Shown piece after piece: positions 8,382 to 20,489 of a stretch of 64,000 nt of DNA. The DNA is from UBA966 sp046350355 (lineage in GTDB: Bacteria; Planctomycetota; Phycisphaerae; Phycisphaerales; SM1A02). The stretch lies in contig JAXMAN010000002.1 in the NCBI GenBank assembly GCA_046350355.1, positions 744,001 through 808,000 on the forward strand, read 5' to 3'. A program made the position numbers and the translations under genes. Positions within the stretch are counted from its first letter, which is position 1; the number at the start of each line of letters is the position of its first letter. The notes beneath the pieces are model-generated. The model saw only the letters and a list, made by a program, of their open reading frames with translations, had not been told where the DNA came from and did no database searches.

Positions 8382-9308
8382 ATGGCGCTCCTCACGAGCC
8401 GTCGCCTGATCGCGGCCGGCCTCCTCGCCGCGACGATGCTCGCGGCGATGCCCGCGCGGTGGTTCGCCCCGTGGTCGCCCACGCTCGCGGCGGTCGTCTG
8501 GCTGCCGATGCAGCCGGCGGCGCACGGCCTGGCGCTGCTGCGCGCGCTGGTGCGCGCCCCCGCGGAACCCTATCCCGACCGCCCCGAGGAGCTGCGGGCC
8601 GCCCTCGAGGAGCGCGACCGCCTGCAGGGCGAGCTGGACGCGCAGCGCCAGCGCGCCGCGGCGCTGGAGGCGCGTCTGGAGGAGCTCAGCGGCGTCTGGG
8701 CGCTCGACCAGCGCGGCGGCTGGCGTCCCGTGCTCGCGACGATCCTGGAGCGCGGCGGCGAGCGCGATCCGGCGCTGCTGCGGCTGGATGTCGGATCGAC
8801 GCAGGGCGTCGACCGCGGCGATCCCGCCGTGACGGGCGGCAACCAGCTCGTGGGCGTGATCACGGGACCGGTCGAGTCGGGCCGCTGCTGGCTCGCGCCG
8901 CTGCACGACAAGGTGCTCGGGCGCATCGATGCGCTGATCTATCCCGCGGCGAAGCCCAACGCCTCGCCGCGCGAGGCGGTGCTCGTGCAGCTTGTCGCCG
9001 ATGTCCGCGGCGGACTCGTGGGCGAGATCGGCACCGGCGCGACGGTGAAGCCCGGCGACACCGTCAAGCTCAGCGATCCCAACTGGGCGCCCGCGGCGCA
9101 GGGGATGATCCTGGGCGTCGTCGAGCGCGTCGGTCCGCTGGACGCGAACCCGCTGCGCACGCGCGTGGATGTCCGCCCGCGCCACGATCCCGCGCGGCTG
9201 GCCACCGTCACCGTGAAGATCCGCGACGAGAGCGCCCCCGCGCGCGGCCCCGCCACGCCGGCGACGGGCCGCGAAGGCATGCGTTCACGCGAAGGGGGCC
9301 GCCGATGA
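8382..9308 (+). CDS. mreC: rod shape-determining protein MreC
   Basis: Bitopic membrane protein that couples MreB filaments to the periplasmic elongation machinery. It is 308 aa, with an N-terminal membrane helix (about residues 8-45), a coiled coil rich in Glu, Arg and Leu (residues 68-105), and then two beta domains with LDVGSTQGVDRGDPAV and GNQLVGVITGP, which is the MreC signature. ATG 8382 is 4 nt after the mreB stop. Longer in-frame starts lie inside mreB and are unlikely. Its stop overlaps the mreD start (ATGA). Confidence 0.9.
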   Translation: MALLTSRRLIAAGLLAATMLAAMPARWFAPWSPTLAAVVWLPMQPAAHGLALLRALVRAPAEPYPDRPEELRAALEERDRLQGELDAQRQRAAALEARLEELSGVWALDQRGGWRPVLATILERGGERDPALLRLDVGSTQGVDRGDPAVTGGNQLVGVITGPVESGRCWLAPLHDKVLGRIDALIYPAAKPNASPREAVLVQLVADVRGGLVGEIGTGATVKPGDTVKLSDPNWAPAAQGMILGVVERVGPLDANPLRTRVDVRPRHDPARLATVTVKIRDESAPARGPATPATGREGMRSREGGRR

Positions 9309-9904
9309 GGTGGTGGATCGCCGTCCCCGCACTGCTGGTCGCCTGCGCGCTGGATCGCAGCCTGATGTCCGCGTTCAGCGTCGGCGGGCTCACGCCCAGC
9401 CTCGTGCCCGTGGTGCTCGCCTTCGTGGGGCTCTACGCCTCGCGCGAGGCGGCCTTCGGCGCCGCGCTGCTGGCGGGCTTCCTGCTCGACACCGCCTCGC
9501 CGGGCGTGCGCGCGGTCGCGGGCGGCGTCGACGCCATCCCCGTGCTCGGGCCGCACATGCTCGGCTGCGCCGCGGCGATGTGGGGGCTGCTGGAGACGCG
9601 CGCCTGGCTCTACCGGCGCAACCTGGCGACGCTCGCCGTGGCGGCCGCGGCCTTCGCGGTGGGCGCGTCGCTCGGCTTCCTCGCCGTCGCGGGCGTGCGG
9701 GCCGCCTACGCCGACCCCGAGCCGCTCTGGGGCGCGGGCCGCGCCGCGGGCGCGCTCGGCCGCGACGCGCTGGACGCGATCGCCACCGGCGTCGTGGCGA
9801 TCCCCGTCGGCTGGCTGCTCGAGCGCTCCGTGCGCTTCTGGGGCTTCGCGACCGCGGGGCAGCGCTTCGTCTTCGAGTCCCGCACCGGCCGCGCCAACGG
9901 CTAG
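9305..9904 (+). CDS. mreD: MreD-like membrane protein
   Basis: A 199-aa protein with about five or six hydrophobic helices, starting in a 4-nt ATGA overlap with mreC. Position and topology (PSLVPVVLAFVGLYASREAAFGAALLAGFLLD, shared in short pieces with MreD) support assignment as the third Mre subunit. Sequence conservation of MreD is always low, so the call leans on context. The loop-rich C-terminus ends FVFESRTGRANG. Confidence 0.75.
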   Translation: MRWWIAVPALLVACALDRSLMSAFSVGGLTPSLVPVVLAFVGLYASREAAFGAALLAGFLLDTASPGVRAVAGGVDAIPVLGPHMLGCAAAMWGLLETRAWLYRRNLATLAVAAAAFAVGASLGFLAVAGVRAAYADPEPLWGAGRAAGALGRDALDAIATGVVAIPVGWLLERSVRFWGFATAGQRFVFESRTGRANG

Positions 9905-9907
9905 GCT
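9902..9907 (+). promoter_or_regulatory. -10-like hexamer 6 nt before the GlmU-like gene (leaderless)
   Basis: TAGGCT overlaps the mreD stop codon and ends 6 nt before ATG 9914. No Shine-Dalgarno sequence is present. Transcription would begin at or next to the A of the start codon. It is one of ten similar sites in this window. Confidence 0.4.
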
Positions 9908-9913
9908 CCCCCC

Positions 9914-11188
9914 ATGGCCGCGAACGCCGCCCTCCACGCGATCCTCTTCGACGACGGCCTGGGGGACCTGGGCCCGCTTTCGGACCTGCGGTGCGCCTTC
10001 GAGCAGCGGACCGCGGGTCGGACGCTCCTGGAGCGCGCCCGCGCGCACGGCCTCCTCGGGGCCCTCGCGGCGCCCGCCGGGGCGGCGGAGCTCCTGGCTG
10101 CCCGCCACGGCCTCCCGGTGAACCCCGCGCAGCCCGGCGCCGCGCTCCTGCTCAACGGACGCCTCCACGCGCCGCTCCTGCCCGCCCTGATCGCCGACCT
10201 GGCCGCCCTGGGCCCGGGCGAGGCGCTCCTGGGCGCCGACGGCACGCCGCTGGCCCTGCGCCTGGACGCCCCGGCCGCCGCCCGCGCGGTGGCCGCCGTC
10301 GCCGCCGGCGCGCCCGGCACGCCCGCTGCCGCACAGGCGCTGGCCGGCCTCGCCGCCCGCTCGCGCCCCAGCGCGCTTGCCCTCTGGCGCCGCCCCTGGG
10401 ACCTGCTGGAGGCGGGCCGCTTCGGCGCGCTGCTGGCCGCGGACATCGACGACCTCGCCGCCACCTGGGCCGCCGACGCGCGCCAGCGCATCCCGGCGCA
10501 CGCCGCGCTCGTGGGCGCGGCGCCTGTCCATGTGCACGCCAGCGCCCAGATCGGCATCGGCGTCGTCCTCGATGCCACCGACGGCCCCATCCTCGTCGCC
10601 GAGGGGGCGCAGGTCCGCCACGGCAGCGTGCTCACCGGGCCGGTCTTCGTGGGCGCCAAGTGCATCGTCGCCGACCGCAGCGTGCTCAAGGCGCGCACCG
10701 CGCTGGGCCCGCTGTGCCGCGCGGCGGGGGAGATCGGCAGCGTCCTCTTCCAGGGCTGCTCGAACAAGGCGCACGACGGCCACCTCGGCGACGCGCTCGT
10801 GGGCGAGTGGGTGAACCTGGGCGCCTCGACGGTCAACAGCAACCTGCTCAACACCTACGGCGAGGTCGCGATGCGCCTGCGCCCCGAGGGCGCGCTCGAG
10901 CGCACCGGGCGCCAGTTCATGGGCTGCATCCTGGGCGACCACGCCAAGACCGCCATCGGCACGCGCATCATGACGGGCTCCTCCGTGGGCACCGGCACGA
11001 TGTGGGCGGCGACGGCGCCGATCTCCGGCGCGGTCCCCGCCTTCTCGTGGGTGACCGACGAGGGCCGCCGCAGCTACCGCGCGGACAAGTTCCTCGAGGT
11101 CGCGCGCACCGTGATGGCGCGCCGCGGCGTCGCGCCCTCGCCCGCCGAGGAGGCGCGCCTGCGCACGCTCGCCGCGCCACGCGCGTAG
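9914..11188 (+). CDS. GlmU-type sugar-1-phosphate acetyltransferase/nucleotidyltransferase (alternative family)
   Basis: A 424-aa protein resembling the alternative GlmU family (putative UDP-GlcNAc diphosphorylase/GlcN-1-P acetyltransferase described from Bacteroidetes and others) rather than canonical GlmU. The N-terminal region (about 1-200) starts HAILFDDGLGDLGPLSDLR and carries RTAGRTLLER in place of the usual pyrophosphorylase loop. The C-terminal half (about 215-400) is a left-handed beta-helix with hexapeptides (VLTGPVFVGAKCIVADRS, LGDHAKTAIGTRIMTGSSVGTGT) and the conserved segment GEWVNLGASTVNSNLLNTYG. The likely role is making UDP-GlcNAc for cell-wall precursors, consistent with its place after mreBCD. 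Confidence 0.75.
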   Translation: MAANAALHAILFDDGLGDLGPLSDLRCAFEQRTAGRTLLERARAHGLLGALAAPAGAAELLAARHGLPVNPAQPGAALLLNGRLHAPLLPALIADLAALGPGEALLGADGTPLALRLDAPAAARAVAAVAAGAPGTPAAAQALAGLAARSRPSALALWRRPWDLLEAGRFGALLAADIDDLAATWAADARQRIPAHAALVGAAPVHVHASAQIGIGVVLDATDGPILVAEGAQVRHGSVLTGPVFVGAKCIVADRSVLKARTALGPLCRAAGEIGSVLFQGCSNKAHDGHLGDALVGEWVNLGASTVNSNLLNTYGEVAMRLRPEGALERTGRQFMGCILGDHAKTAIGTRIMTGSSVGTGTMWAATAPISGAVPAFSWVTDEGRRSYRADKFLEVARTVMARRGVAPSPAEEARLRTLAAPRA

Positions 11189-11211
11189 GCCGCGCAGGAG
11201 CAGGCGACGCC

Positions 11212-14124
11212 ATGGCCACCCTCTACCTCGTCGACGGACACGCGCAGTTCTTCCGCGCCTACCACGCGATCCGTCCGGGCATGCGCAGCCCGGTGACCAA
11301 CGAGCCCACGAACATGACCTTCGGGTTCGTGGGCACGCTGCTCAAGCTGCTGCGCGAGCAGAAGCCCGACTACCTCGCGGTCGTGATCGACGCCTCCGGC
11401 GACCAGGGGACCTTTCGCTCGCAGATCTACCCGGCGTACAAGGCGCACCGCGATCCGCCGCCCGAGGACATGGATCCGCAGATCGACCGCTGCCTGGGGC
11501 TGCTGGGGCAGATGCGCGTGCCGGTGCTGGCCGTCGAGGGGGTCGAGGCCGACGACACGATCGCCACCGTCGTGCGGCGCATGCGGCGCGAGCGTCCGGA
11601 GCTGGAGATCCGCATCGTCAGCCGGGACAAGGACCTCGGCCAGCTCGTCGACGAGCGCACCACGCTCTACGACCCGCAGGCGGGGACGCTGCTGGGCGTC
11701 GAGGAGCTCTTCGAGTCCAAGGGCATCCGCCCCGCGCAGGTCGTGGACATGCTCGCGCTCATGGGCGACCCGGTGGACAATGTCCCCGGCGTGCGCGGCG
11801 TGGGCGTGAAGACCGCCGCGAAGCTCATCGGCGAGCACGGCTCGCTCGACAACCTGCTGGCCAACATCGCCGGCGTGAAAGGCAAGATCGGCGAGGCGAT
11901 CGCGGCGCAGCAGGGGATCCTGCCCCTCTCGCGCACGCTGGTGACGCTGAAGGACGATGTCGCCGTCGACTTCTCGCTCGACGCCGCGCGCGTGGAGGCG
12001 TCGAAGTTCGACGGTCCCGCGCTGCTGGAGTCGATGCACCAGCTCGGCTTCAACCAGCATCGCGAGGCGCTGCGGGCGTATCTCGGGCTTTCGGCCGCGG
12101 CCAGCGCTCCCGCGCCGTCGGCCGCGTCCGCGGCGACCGCCGCGTCCGCGCCCGCCGCCCGCGCGAAGCCCGCCGCCCCCGAGGAGTTCGGCCTCTTCAA
12201 CCCGCCCCCCGACTCGGGCGCGGGCGCCGCCGCCGATCCCGCCACCATCGCCGCAGGCACCGAGGCGATGCGCTCCTTCGAGCGCGGCGACTACCGCCTG
12301 CTCACGACGCTCGCGCAGCTGCGCGCGCATCTGGCGCAGGTCCGCGCCGCCTGCGCGGGCGGCGCGCTCCTGGCCTTCGACACCGAGACGACCTCGTTGC
12401 AGCCGGTGAGCGCGCACCTCTGCGGCGTCAGCCTCTCGCACGCGCCGGGCACCGCGGTCTACATCCCGCTGCGCTCGCCGCAGCCCCAGACGCATCTCTC
12501 CTGGGAAGAGGCGCGCCCCGAGCTCGCGCCGCTGCTGGCCGATCCCGCCGTGCGCAAGACCGCGCACAACGCGAAGTTCGACCTCGTCGCGCTGCGCGCG
12601 GCCGGCGCGCCGGTGCGCGGGCTGGCCGGCGACAGCATGGTCGCCAGCTACGTCGTCGACGCCACGCGCGGCACGCACAAGATGGACGCGCTGAGCGAGG
12701 CGCTGCTGGGCCACCGCTGCATCCCGATCACCGACCTGATCGGCACCGGCACGCACCAGCGCCGCTTCGACGAGGCCCCGCTCGCGCTCGCCGGCCCGTA
12801 CGCCGCCGAGGACGCGGACATCGCGCTGCGCCTGGCGCAGGCGCTGGAGCCGCAGGTCGTGTCCATGGGACTGGGCGCGCTCTACCGCGACGTCGAGGTG
12901 CCGCTCGTGGAGGTCCTCGCCGAGCTCGAGTTCAACGGCATCCGCGTCGATCCCGCCGAGCTCGAGCGCCAGCGCGCCGCGCTCGAGGAGACGATCGCGA
13001 CCCTGCGCGCGCAGATCGAGCGCGCCGCGCCGCGGCCCTTCAACATCGACTCGCCGAAGCAGCTCGCGGAGATCCTCTTCAACGCGCCCGACCAGGAGCC
13101 GCCGGGGCTCGGGCTGCCGATCGTCAAGCGCACCAAGACCGGCGCCTCGACCGACGTGGAGGTGCTCGAGAAGCTCTCCCTCGATCCCTCCGTCGCCACC
13201 GAGATCCCCGCCCGCATCCTGGAGTACCGGCAGCTCGCGAAGCTCGTGGGCACCTACCTCGTCGCGCTGCGCGAGGCGATCGATCCCGCCACCGGGCGCA
13301 TCCACGCGAGCTTCCACCAGGCGGTGACCGCGACCGGCCGCCTGAGCAGCAGCGACCCGAACCTGCAGAACATCCCCATCCGCACCGAGGTCGGCCGGCG
13401 CATCCGCCGCGCCTTCGTCGCGGATCCCGGCTGCGTGCTCCTCTGCGCGGACTACTCGCAGATCGAGCTGCGCGTGCTCGCGCACCTTTCCGGGGACCCG
13501 GCGCTCATCGCCGCCTTCGAGGCCGGCAGCGACATCCACCGCGCCGTCGCCGCCGAGGTCTACGGCGTCGCCCCCGAGTCCGTCACCGACGAGCAGCGCA
13601 GCGCCGCCAAGATGGTGAACTTCGGCATCGTCTACGGCATCACCCCCTTCGGCCTGGCGCGCCGCCTGGGCGGGGGCACCAGCAACGAGCGCGCGAAGCA
13701 GATCATCGAGGACTACAAGAGGCGCTTCGCGCACATCGACGCCTTCCTGCAGTCCTGCGTCCTGCACGCGCGCGAGCACGGCTTCGTGCAGACGATCCTG
13801 GGCCGCCGCCGCGCGGTTCCGCAGATCGAGAGCCGCAACCCCAACGAGCGCGCGCTGGGCGAGCGCATCGCCATCAACACGGTGGTGCAGGGGAGCGCCG
13901 CGGACCTCATCAAGGTGGCGATGCTGCGCATCCACCGCGGGCTGCCCGAGCGCTTCCCGCAGGCGCGCATGCTGCTGCAGATCCACGACGAGCTGGTCTT
14001 CGAGGCGCCGCAGGAGCAGGTGGCCGCGCTGGACGCGTGGGTGCGCGAGGCGATGGAGCAGGCGATGCCGCTGCGCGTGCCGCTGGTCGTCTCCTCCTCG
14101 TGGGGCGCCACCTGGGACCAGTGA
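11212..14124 (+). CDS. polA: DNA polymerase I
   Basis: Repair and Okazaki-fragment polymerase of 970 aa. Domains in order are a 5'-3' exonuclease/FEN domain (1-290; YLVDGHAQFFRAYHA, IVSRDKDLGQLV), an Ala/Pro-rich linker (about 290-345), a DEDD 3'-5' exonuclease (LLAFDTETTSLQP, HNAKFDLVALRAAG, AAEDADIALRL; catalytic acids present, so proofreading is probably active), and the family A polymerase. The polymerase has motif A (CADYSQIELRVLAHLSGD), the O-helix (AAKMVNFGIVYGITPFGLAR) and motif C (LQIHDELVFEAP). ATG 11212 has an AGGAG Shine-Dalgarno sequence. It is 23 nt downstream of the GlmU-like gene. Confidence 0.97.
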   Translation: MATLYLVDGHAQFFRAYHAIRPGMRSPVTNEPTNMTFGFVGTLLKLLREQKPDYLAVVIDASGDQGTFRSQIYPAYKAHRDPPPEDMDPQIDRCLGLLGQMRVPVLAVEGVEADDTIATVVRRMRRERPELEIRIVSRDKDLGQLVDERTTLYDPQAGTLLGVEELFESKGIRPAQVVDMLALMGDPVDNVPGVRGVGVKTAAKLIGEHGSLDNLLANIAGVKGKIGEAIAAQQGILPLSRTLVTLKDDVAVDFSLDAARVEASKFDGPALLESMHQLGFNQHREALRAYLGLSAAASAPAPSAASAATAASAPAARAKPAAPEEFGLFNPPPDSGAGAAADPATIAAGTEAMRSFERGDYRLLTTLAQLRAHLAQVRAACAGGALLAFDTETTSLQPVSAHLCGVSLSHAPGTAVYIPLRSPQPQTHLSWEEARPELAPLLADPAVRKTAHNAKFDLVALRAAGAPVRGLAGDSMVASYVVDATRGTHKMDALSEALLGHRCIPITDLIGTGTHQRRFDEAPLALAGPYAAEDADIALRLAQALEPQVVSMGLGALYRDVEVPLVEVLAELEFNGIRVDPAELERQRAALEETIATLRAQIERAAPRPFNIDSPKQLAEILFNAPDQEPPGLGLPIVKRTKTGASTDVEVLEKLSLDPSVATEIPARILEYRQLAKLVGTYLVALREAIDPATGRIHASFHQAVTATGRLSSSDPNLQNIPIRTEVGRRIRRAFVADPGCVLLCADYSQIELRVLAHLSGDPALIAAFEAGSDIHRAVAAEVYGVAPESVTDEQRSAAKMVNFGIVYGITPFGLARRLGGGTSNERAKQIIEDYKRRFAHIDAFLQSCVLHAREHGFVQTILGRRRAVPQIESRNPNERALGERIAINTVVQGSAADLIKVAMLRIHRGLPERFPQARMLLQIHDELVFEAPQEQVAALDAWVREAMEQAMPLRVPLVVSSSWGATWDQ

Positions 14125-14177
14125 CGCCGCCGGGAGCGCGGCCCGCGCATCCGCCGAAAAACACGGCCTCCCAGCGC

Positions 14178-14205
14178 TTGCACCCCCGTCCGGAATCGGT
14201 ATCAT
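14178..14205 (+). promoter_or_regulatory. promoter of tRNA-Asp
   Basis: TTGCAC (14178-14183), a 16-nt spacer, then TATCAT (14200-14205). The tRNA begins 43 nt after the -10. The same TATCAT hexamer is found ahead of tRNA-Lys. Confidence 0.55.
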
Positions 14206-14248
14206 CTCCCCTCCGCACCACGGCCTCGCCGTGGCGCGGGGCACGCAA

Positions 14249-14322
14249 GGGGCGGTAGCTCAATTGGTTAGAGTACCGGCTTGTCACGCCGGTGGTTGCG
14301 GGTTCGAGTCCCGTCCGCCTCG
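14249..14322 (+). tRNA. tRNA-Asp (GTC)
   Basis: A 74-nt cloverleaf. The acceptor stem is GGGGCGG/CCGCCTC (one G-U), with a D arm, an anticodon stem CCGGC/GCCGG around the loop TTGTCAC (anticodon GTC at 14283-14285), the T-loop GTTCGAGTC, and discriminator G, as expected for Asp. The CCA end is not encoded. A terminator hairpin follows 10 nt later. Confidence 0.95.
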
Positions 14323-14332
14323 CTTCAAGAGA

Positions 14333-14367
14333 CGACCCCGTCCGCACTGGACGGGGTCGTGTCGTTT
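14333..14367 (+). terminator. terminator after tRNA-Asp
   Basis: A perfect 11-bp inverted repeat CGACCCCGTCC / GGACGGGGTCG with loop GCACT, followed by a weak T-rich tail (TGTCGTTT). It ends the tRNA-Asp transcript and lies in the gap before the convergent redoxin gene. Confidence 0.7.
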
Positions 14368-14428
14368 CTGGCGATGCGGTCGCGCGCCGCGCGCGGGCGC
14401 TCCCGTCGCGCGCCGCGCGCGCCGTGCG

Positions 14429-14986
14429 CTACGCGCGCCACTTGATCGAGCAGCCGATGCTGCGCTTCTGCGGCTGCGCGCAGGGGCGCCCCGCGAGCAC
14501 CGCGTCGATCGCCGCGCGCAGGTCCGCGCCGGTGACGGGGAGCCCGGTGTTCGGGCGGCTCTCGTCGAGCTGCCCCGCGTACGCCAGCCGGTGGCCGCGG
14601 TCGAAGAGGAAGAAGTCGGGGGTGCACGCGGCGTCGAAGGCGCGCGCGGTCTCCTGCGTGGCGTCGTGCAGGTAGGGGCAGGCGTAGCCCGCGTCCAGCG
14701 CCTCCTGGCGCATCGGACCGGGGCCGTCGGAGGGATGGGTGCGCTCGTCGTTGCTGCAGAGGAAGACGCAGGCGTAGCCGCGCTGCGCCGCCTCGCGCGA
14801 GAGGCGCGCCAGCTCCGCGCGGATGTGCTTCACGAAGGGGCAGTGGTTGCAGATGAAGGCGACCAGCAGCGGCCGGCCCGCGAAGTCGCCCGGACGCACG
14901 GTCTTGCCAGAGACCGTGTCCACGAGCGCGAACTCCGGGCAGGGCGTGCCGATTCCAAGACGCTGGGTGCTCTCGAGCGGTGGCAT
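14429..14986 (-). CDS. thioredoxin-family (AhpC/TSA-like) redoxin with CNHCP motif
   Basis: A 185-aa cytosolic thioredoxin-fold protein. It has the N-terminal PCPEFALVDTVSGKTVRPGDF segment and the motif FICNHCPFVKH, a CxxC variant typical of a widespread 'thioredoxin family protein' group. Further landmarks are NDERTHPSDGP, FDAACTPDFFLFDR (cis-Pro) and VTGADLRAAIDAVLAG. A role in thiol redox or peroxide metabolism is likely, but no specific substrate is known. ATG 14986 is preferred over an upstream start because a -10-like TACGCT sits 6 nt before it and a longer start would overlap the divergent gene. Confidence 0.85.
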   Translation of the reverse strand: MPPLESTQRLGIGTPCPEFALVDTVSGKTVRPGDFAGRPLLVAFICNHCPFVKHIRAELARLSREAAQRGYACVFLCSNDERTHPSDGPGPMRQEALDAGYACPYLHDATQETARAFDAACTPDFFLFDRGHRLAYAGQLDESRPNTGLPVTGADLRAAIDAVLAGRPCAQPQKRSIGCSIKWRA

Positions 14987-14992
14987 GGATGC

Positions 14993-15011
14993 AGCGTAGG
15001 CGAGGTACCCT
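14993..15011. promoter_or_regulatory. divergent leaderless -10 elements
   Basis: The 34-nt gap between the redoxin gene (minus) and the zinc-ribbon gene (plus) holds TACGCT on the minus strand (14993-14998, 6 nt before ATG 14986) and TACCCT on the plus strand (15006-15011, 9 nt before ATG 15021). Neither gene has a Shine-Dalgarno sequence. Confidence 0.4.
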
Positions 15012-15020
15012 CGTGCGACC

Positions 15021-15347
15021 ATGGCGCGCCGCACCGGCCACGAGGAACCGAGCGAGGAGGACCCGCGCGACGAGGATCCGTCCGAGGAGGACCTCGAGCG
15101 CTTCGGCGACGACTCGGCGCGGACCGCCGCGGACGCCCTCTGCCCCGACTGCGGCGCGCGCGTCTGGAGCGAGGCGGACGTCTGCCCGAAGTGCTTCGCC
15201 TACCTCGGCGGGGACGCGCCGCGCGCGCGGCGCCGCGGCTTCTTCCGCCGGCAGTGGAAGGTGCTCGTCATCGTGCTGCTCATCGTCGCGACGCTCGCGG
15301 TCGCGGGCATCGAGCTGCTGCCGGGGCTGCTGGGGCCGCGGCGCTGA
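15021..15347 (+). CDS. zinc-ribbon single-pass membrane protein
   Basis: A 108-aa protein with three parts. It begins with a very acidic N-terminal tail of about 35 residues (EEPSEEDPRDEDPSEEDLE). A four-Cys zinc ribbon follows (CPDCG then CPKCF, about residues 41-58), and then a basic patch RARRRGFFRRQ leading into one membrane helix (VLVIVLLIVATLAVAGIELL). The ribbon is predicted to face the cytoplasm. No named family is recognised, though short zinc-ribbon plus TM proteins are common in planctomycetes. It has its own candidate leaderless promoter. Confidence 0.75.
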   Translation: MARRTGHEEPSEEDPRDEDPSEEDLERFGDDSARTAADALCPDCGARVWSEADVCPKCFAYLGGDAPRARRRGFFRRQWKVLVIVLLIVATLAVAGIELLPGLLGPRR

Positions 15348-15369
15348 CGGCGCGGCTGGGGTCCGCGCT

Positions 15370-15408
15370 AAAAAGACGGACGCCCCGCCGGAGTGCGGCG
15401 GGGCGTCC
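15370..15408 (-). terminator. terminator after tRNA-Lys (usable from both sides)
   Basis: A 13-bp perfect inverted repeat GGACGCCCCGCCG / CGGCGGGGCGTCC with loop GAGTG. On the minus strand it is followed by GTCTTTTT, so it is an intrinsic terminator for tRNA-Lys. It also lies 30 nt after the zinc-ribbon gene on the plus strand. Confidence 0.8.
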
Positions 15409-15413
15409 TGAGG

Positions 15414-15486
<73 letters not shown>

Positions 15487-15503
15487 GGCTGGCGAAGGGG
15501 GGG

Positions 15504-15525
15504 ATGATAGCGGATCCGCCCCGGG

Positions 15526-15533
<8 letters not shown>
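15504..15533 (-). promoter_or_regulatory. promoter of tRNA-Lys
   Basis: On the minus strand TTGCCT (15528-15533), an 18-nt spacer, then TATCAT (15504-15509), 17 nt before the tRNA 5' end. The -35 overlaps the last codons of secA. Confidence 0.5.
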
Positions 15534-19665
<4,132 letters not shown>

Positions 19666-19854
19666 GGGAGAGACTCGGTGTGGGATGCCGGAACGGTGCC
19701 GGCGGAGGCGGGGGTGCCCGCGGCGGAGGCCGTCGGGCGGGGAGCGCGCGTCGGGCAGGCGCAGGGCCGCCGCGCACGCGCGCAGTCGTCAGGTGTGGGT
19801 TGGAAACAGAAGGGGCTCCCCGGCGCCGTCGGCGGCGGAGGGAGCGGGCGCGGC

Positions 19855-20157
19855 TCAGCAGCGCGCGGGCGGTGGGAGCGCCGTGTGGCGCAGGAGCATG
19901 CCGGCGCGCAGCGCCAGCCGCGCGTGATCGCCGGGCTCCGCAGCGCGCTGCGGCGAAGGCAGCCGGTCGGCGCGCGACGCGTCCCGCGCGTGCGCGGCGA
20001 CCGCGGTGTCCGCCGGCTCCGCGAGCAGGCAGATGCGGGCGAAGCCGTGGCCCTGCGCCGCGGTGACCGAGGGGCTCGCCGCACAGGCGACCGCCAGCAG
20101 CACCGCCACCAGGGCAGCGAGCTGAGAGGTCGGGGAAGCGATGCGCGCGCGGGTCAC
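19855..20157 (-). CDS. hypothetical small secreted protein upstream of secA
   Basis: A GTG-initiated frame of 100 codons, 189 nt upstream of secA on the same strand. It begins with a plausible export signal (LAALVAVLLAVACAASPSVTAAQG) followed by an Ala/Arg/Leu-rich mature part with three Cys overall. No family is recognised and no Shine-Dalgarno sequence stands out. The alternative is that the whole 19666-20295 gap is non-coding. Third-position GC is compatible with coding but not decisive. Confidence 0.35.
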   Translation of the reverse strand: MTRARIASPTSQLAALVAVLLAVACAASPSVTAAQGHGFARICLLAEPADTAVAAHARDASRADRLPSPQRAAEPGDHARLALRAGMLLRHTALPPPARC

Positions 20158-20295
20158 GGCCCCACAGTATCGGCGTCCCGGGGCCGCGGGGCAAGTCGAA
20201 GCCGCCGGAACGCACGCAGCGGGGGCAGGAGCGATGGCGCTCGGCGCGGGGCGGGCACCCCCCCGAACGGGCCCGAAGCGGCGGAAATCGGGGAA

Positions 20296-20369
20296 TGGCC
20301 CGGCTCGGATTCGAACCGAGGTCTTATCGATTATGAGTCGACTGCTCTGGGCCGCTGAGCTACCGGGCC
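20296..20369 (-). tRNA. tRNA with CAT anticodon, probably tRNA-Ile2 (TilS substrate)
   Basis: A 74-nt cloverleaf with acceptor stem GGCCCGG/CCGGGCC, an anticodon stem GTCGA/TCGAT around CTCATAA (anticodon CAT), T arm CTCGG-TTCGAAT-CCGAG, and discriminator A. CCA is not encoded. The GGCCC acceptor start and the CGACTCATAATCG anticodon arm resemble tRNA-Ile2, whose C34 is converted to lysidine, more than elongator tRNA-Met. Met remains possible. A TACACT hexamer on the minus strand (20383-20388), 13 nt upstream, is a likely -10. Confidence 0.9.
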
Positions 20370-20451
20370 GCGGCGGGGGTGCAGTGTAGGGAGGCCCCGG
20401 CGGCGCGGCGGCGCCGCGGCCGCATCGCAGGAGGGTCGCGGGCGGCCTCCG

Positions 20452-20457
20452 TAGGAT
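20452..20457 (+). promoter_or_regulatory. -10-like hexamer ahead of trpA
   Basis: TAGGAT lies 32 nt before ATG 20490, which would give a leader of about 25 nt. No clear -35 is present. Confidence 0.3.
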
Positions 20458-20489
20458 GCGTCGCCCGCCCCGCCCGGCGGGTCCACCGC

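Noticed and set aside
11074..14244. Long minus-strand frame opposite polA
   Set aside because: Antisense shadow. polA motifs on the plus strand are unambiguous.
14429..15034. Longer N-terminus for the CNHCP redoxin (start at 15034)
   Set aside because: It would overlap the divergent zinc-ribbon gene by 14 nt and both predicted -10 elements. ATG 14986 starts at normal spacing for the family.
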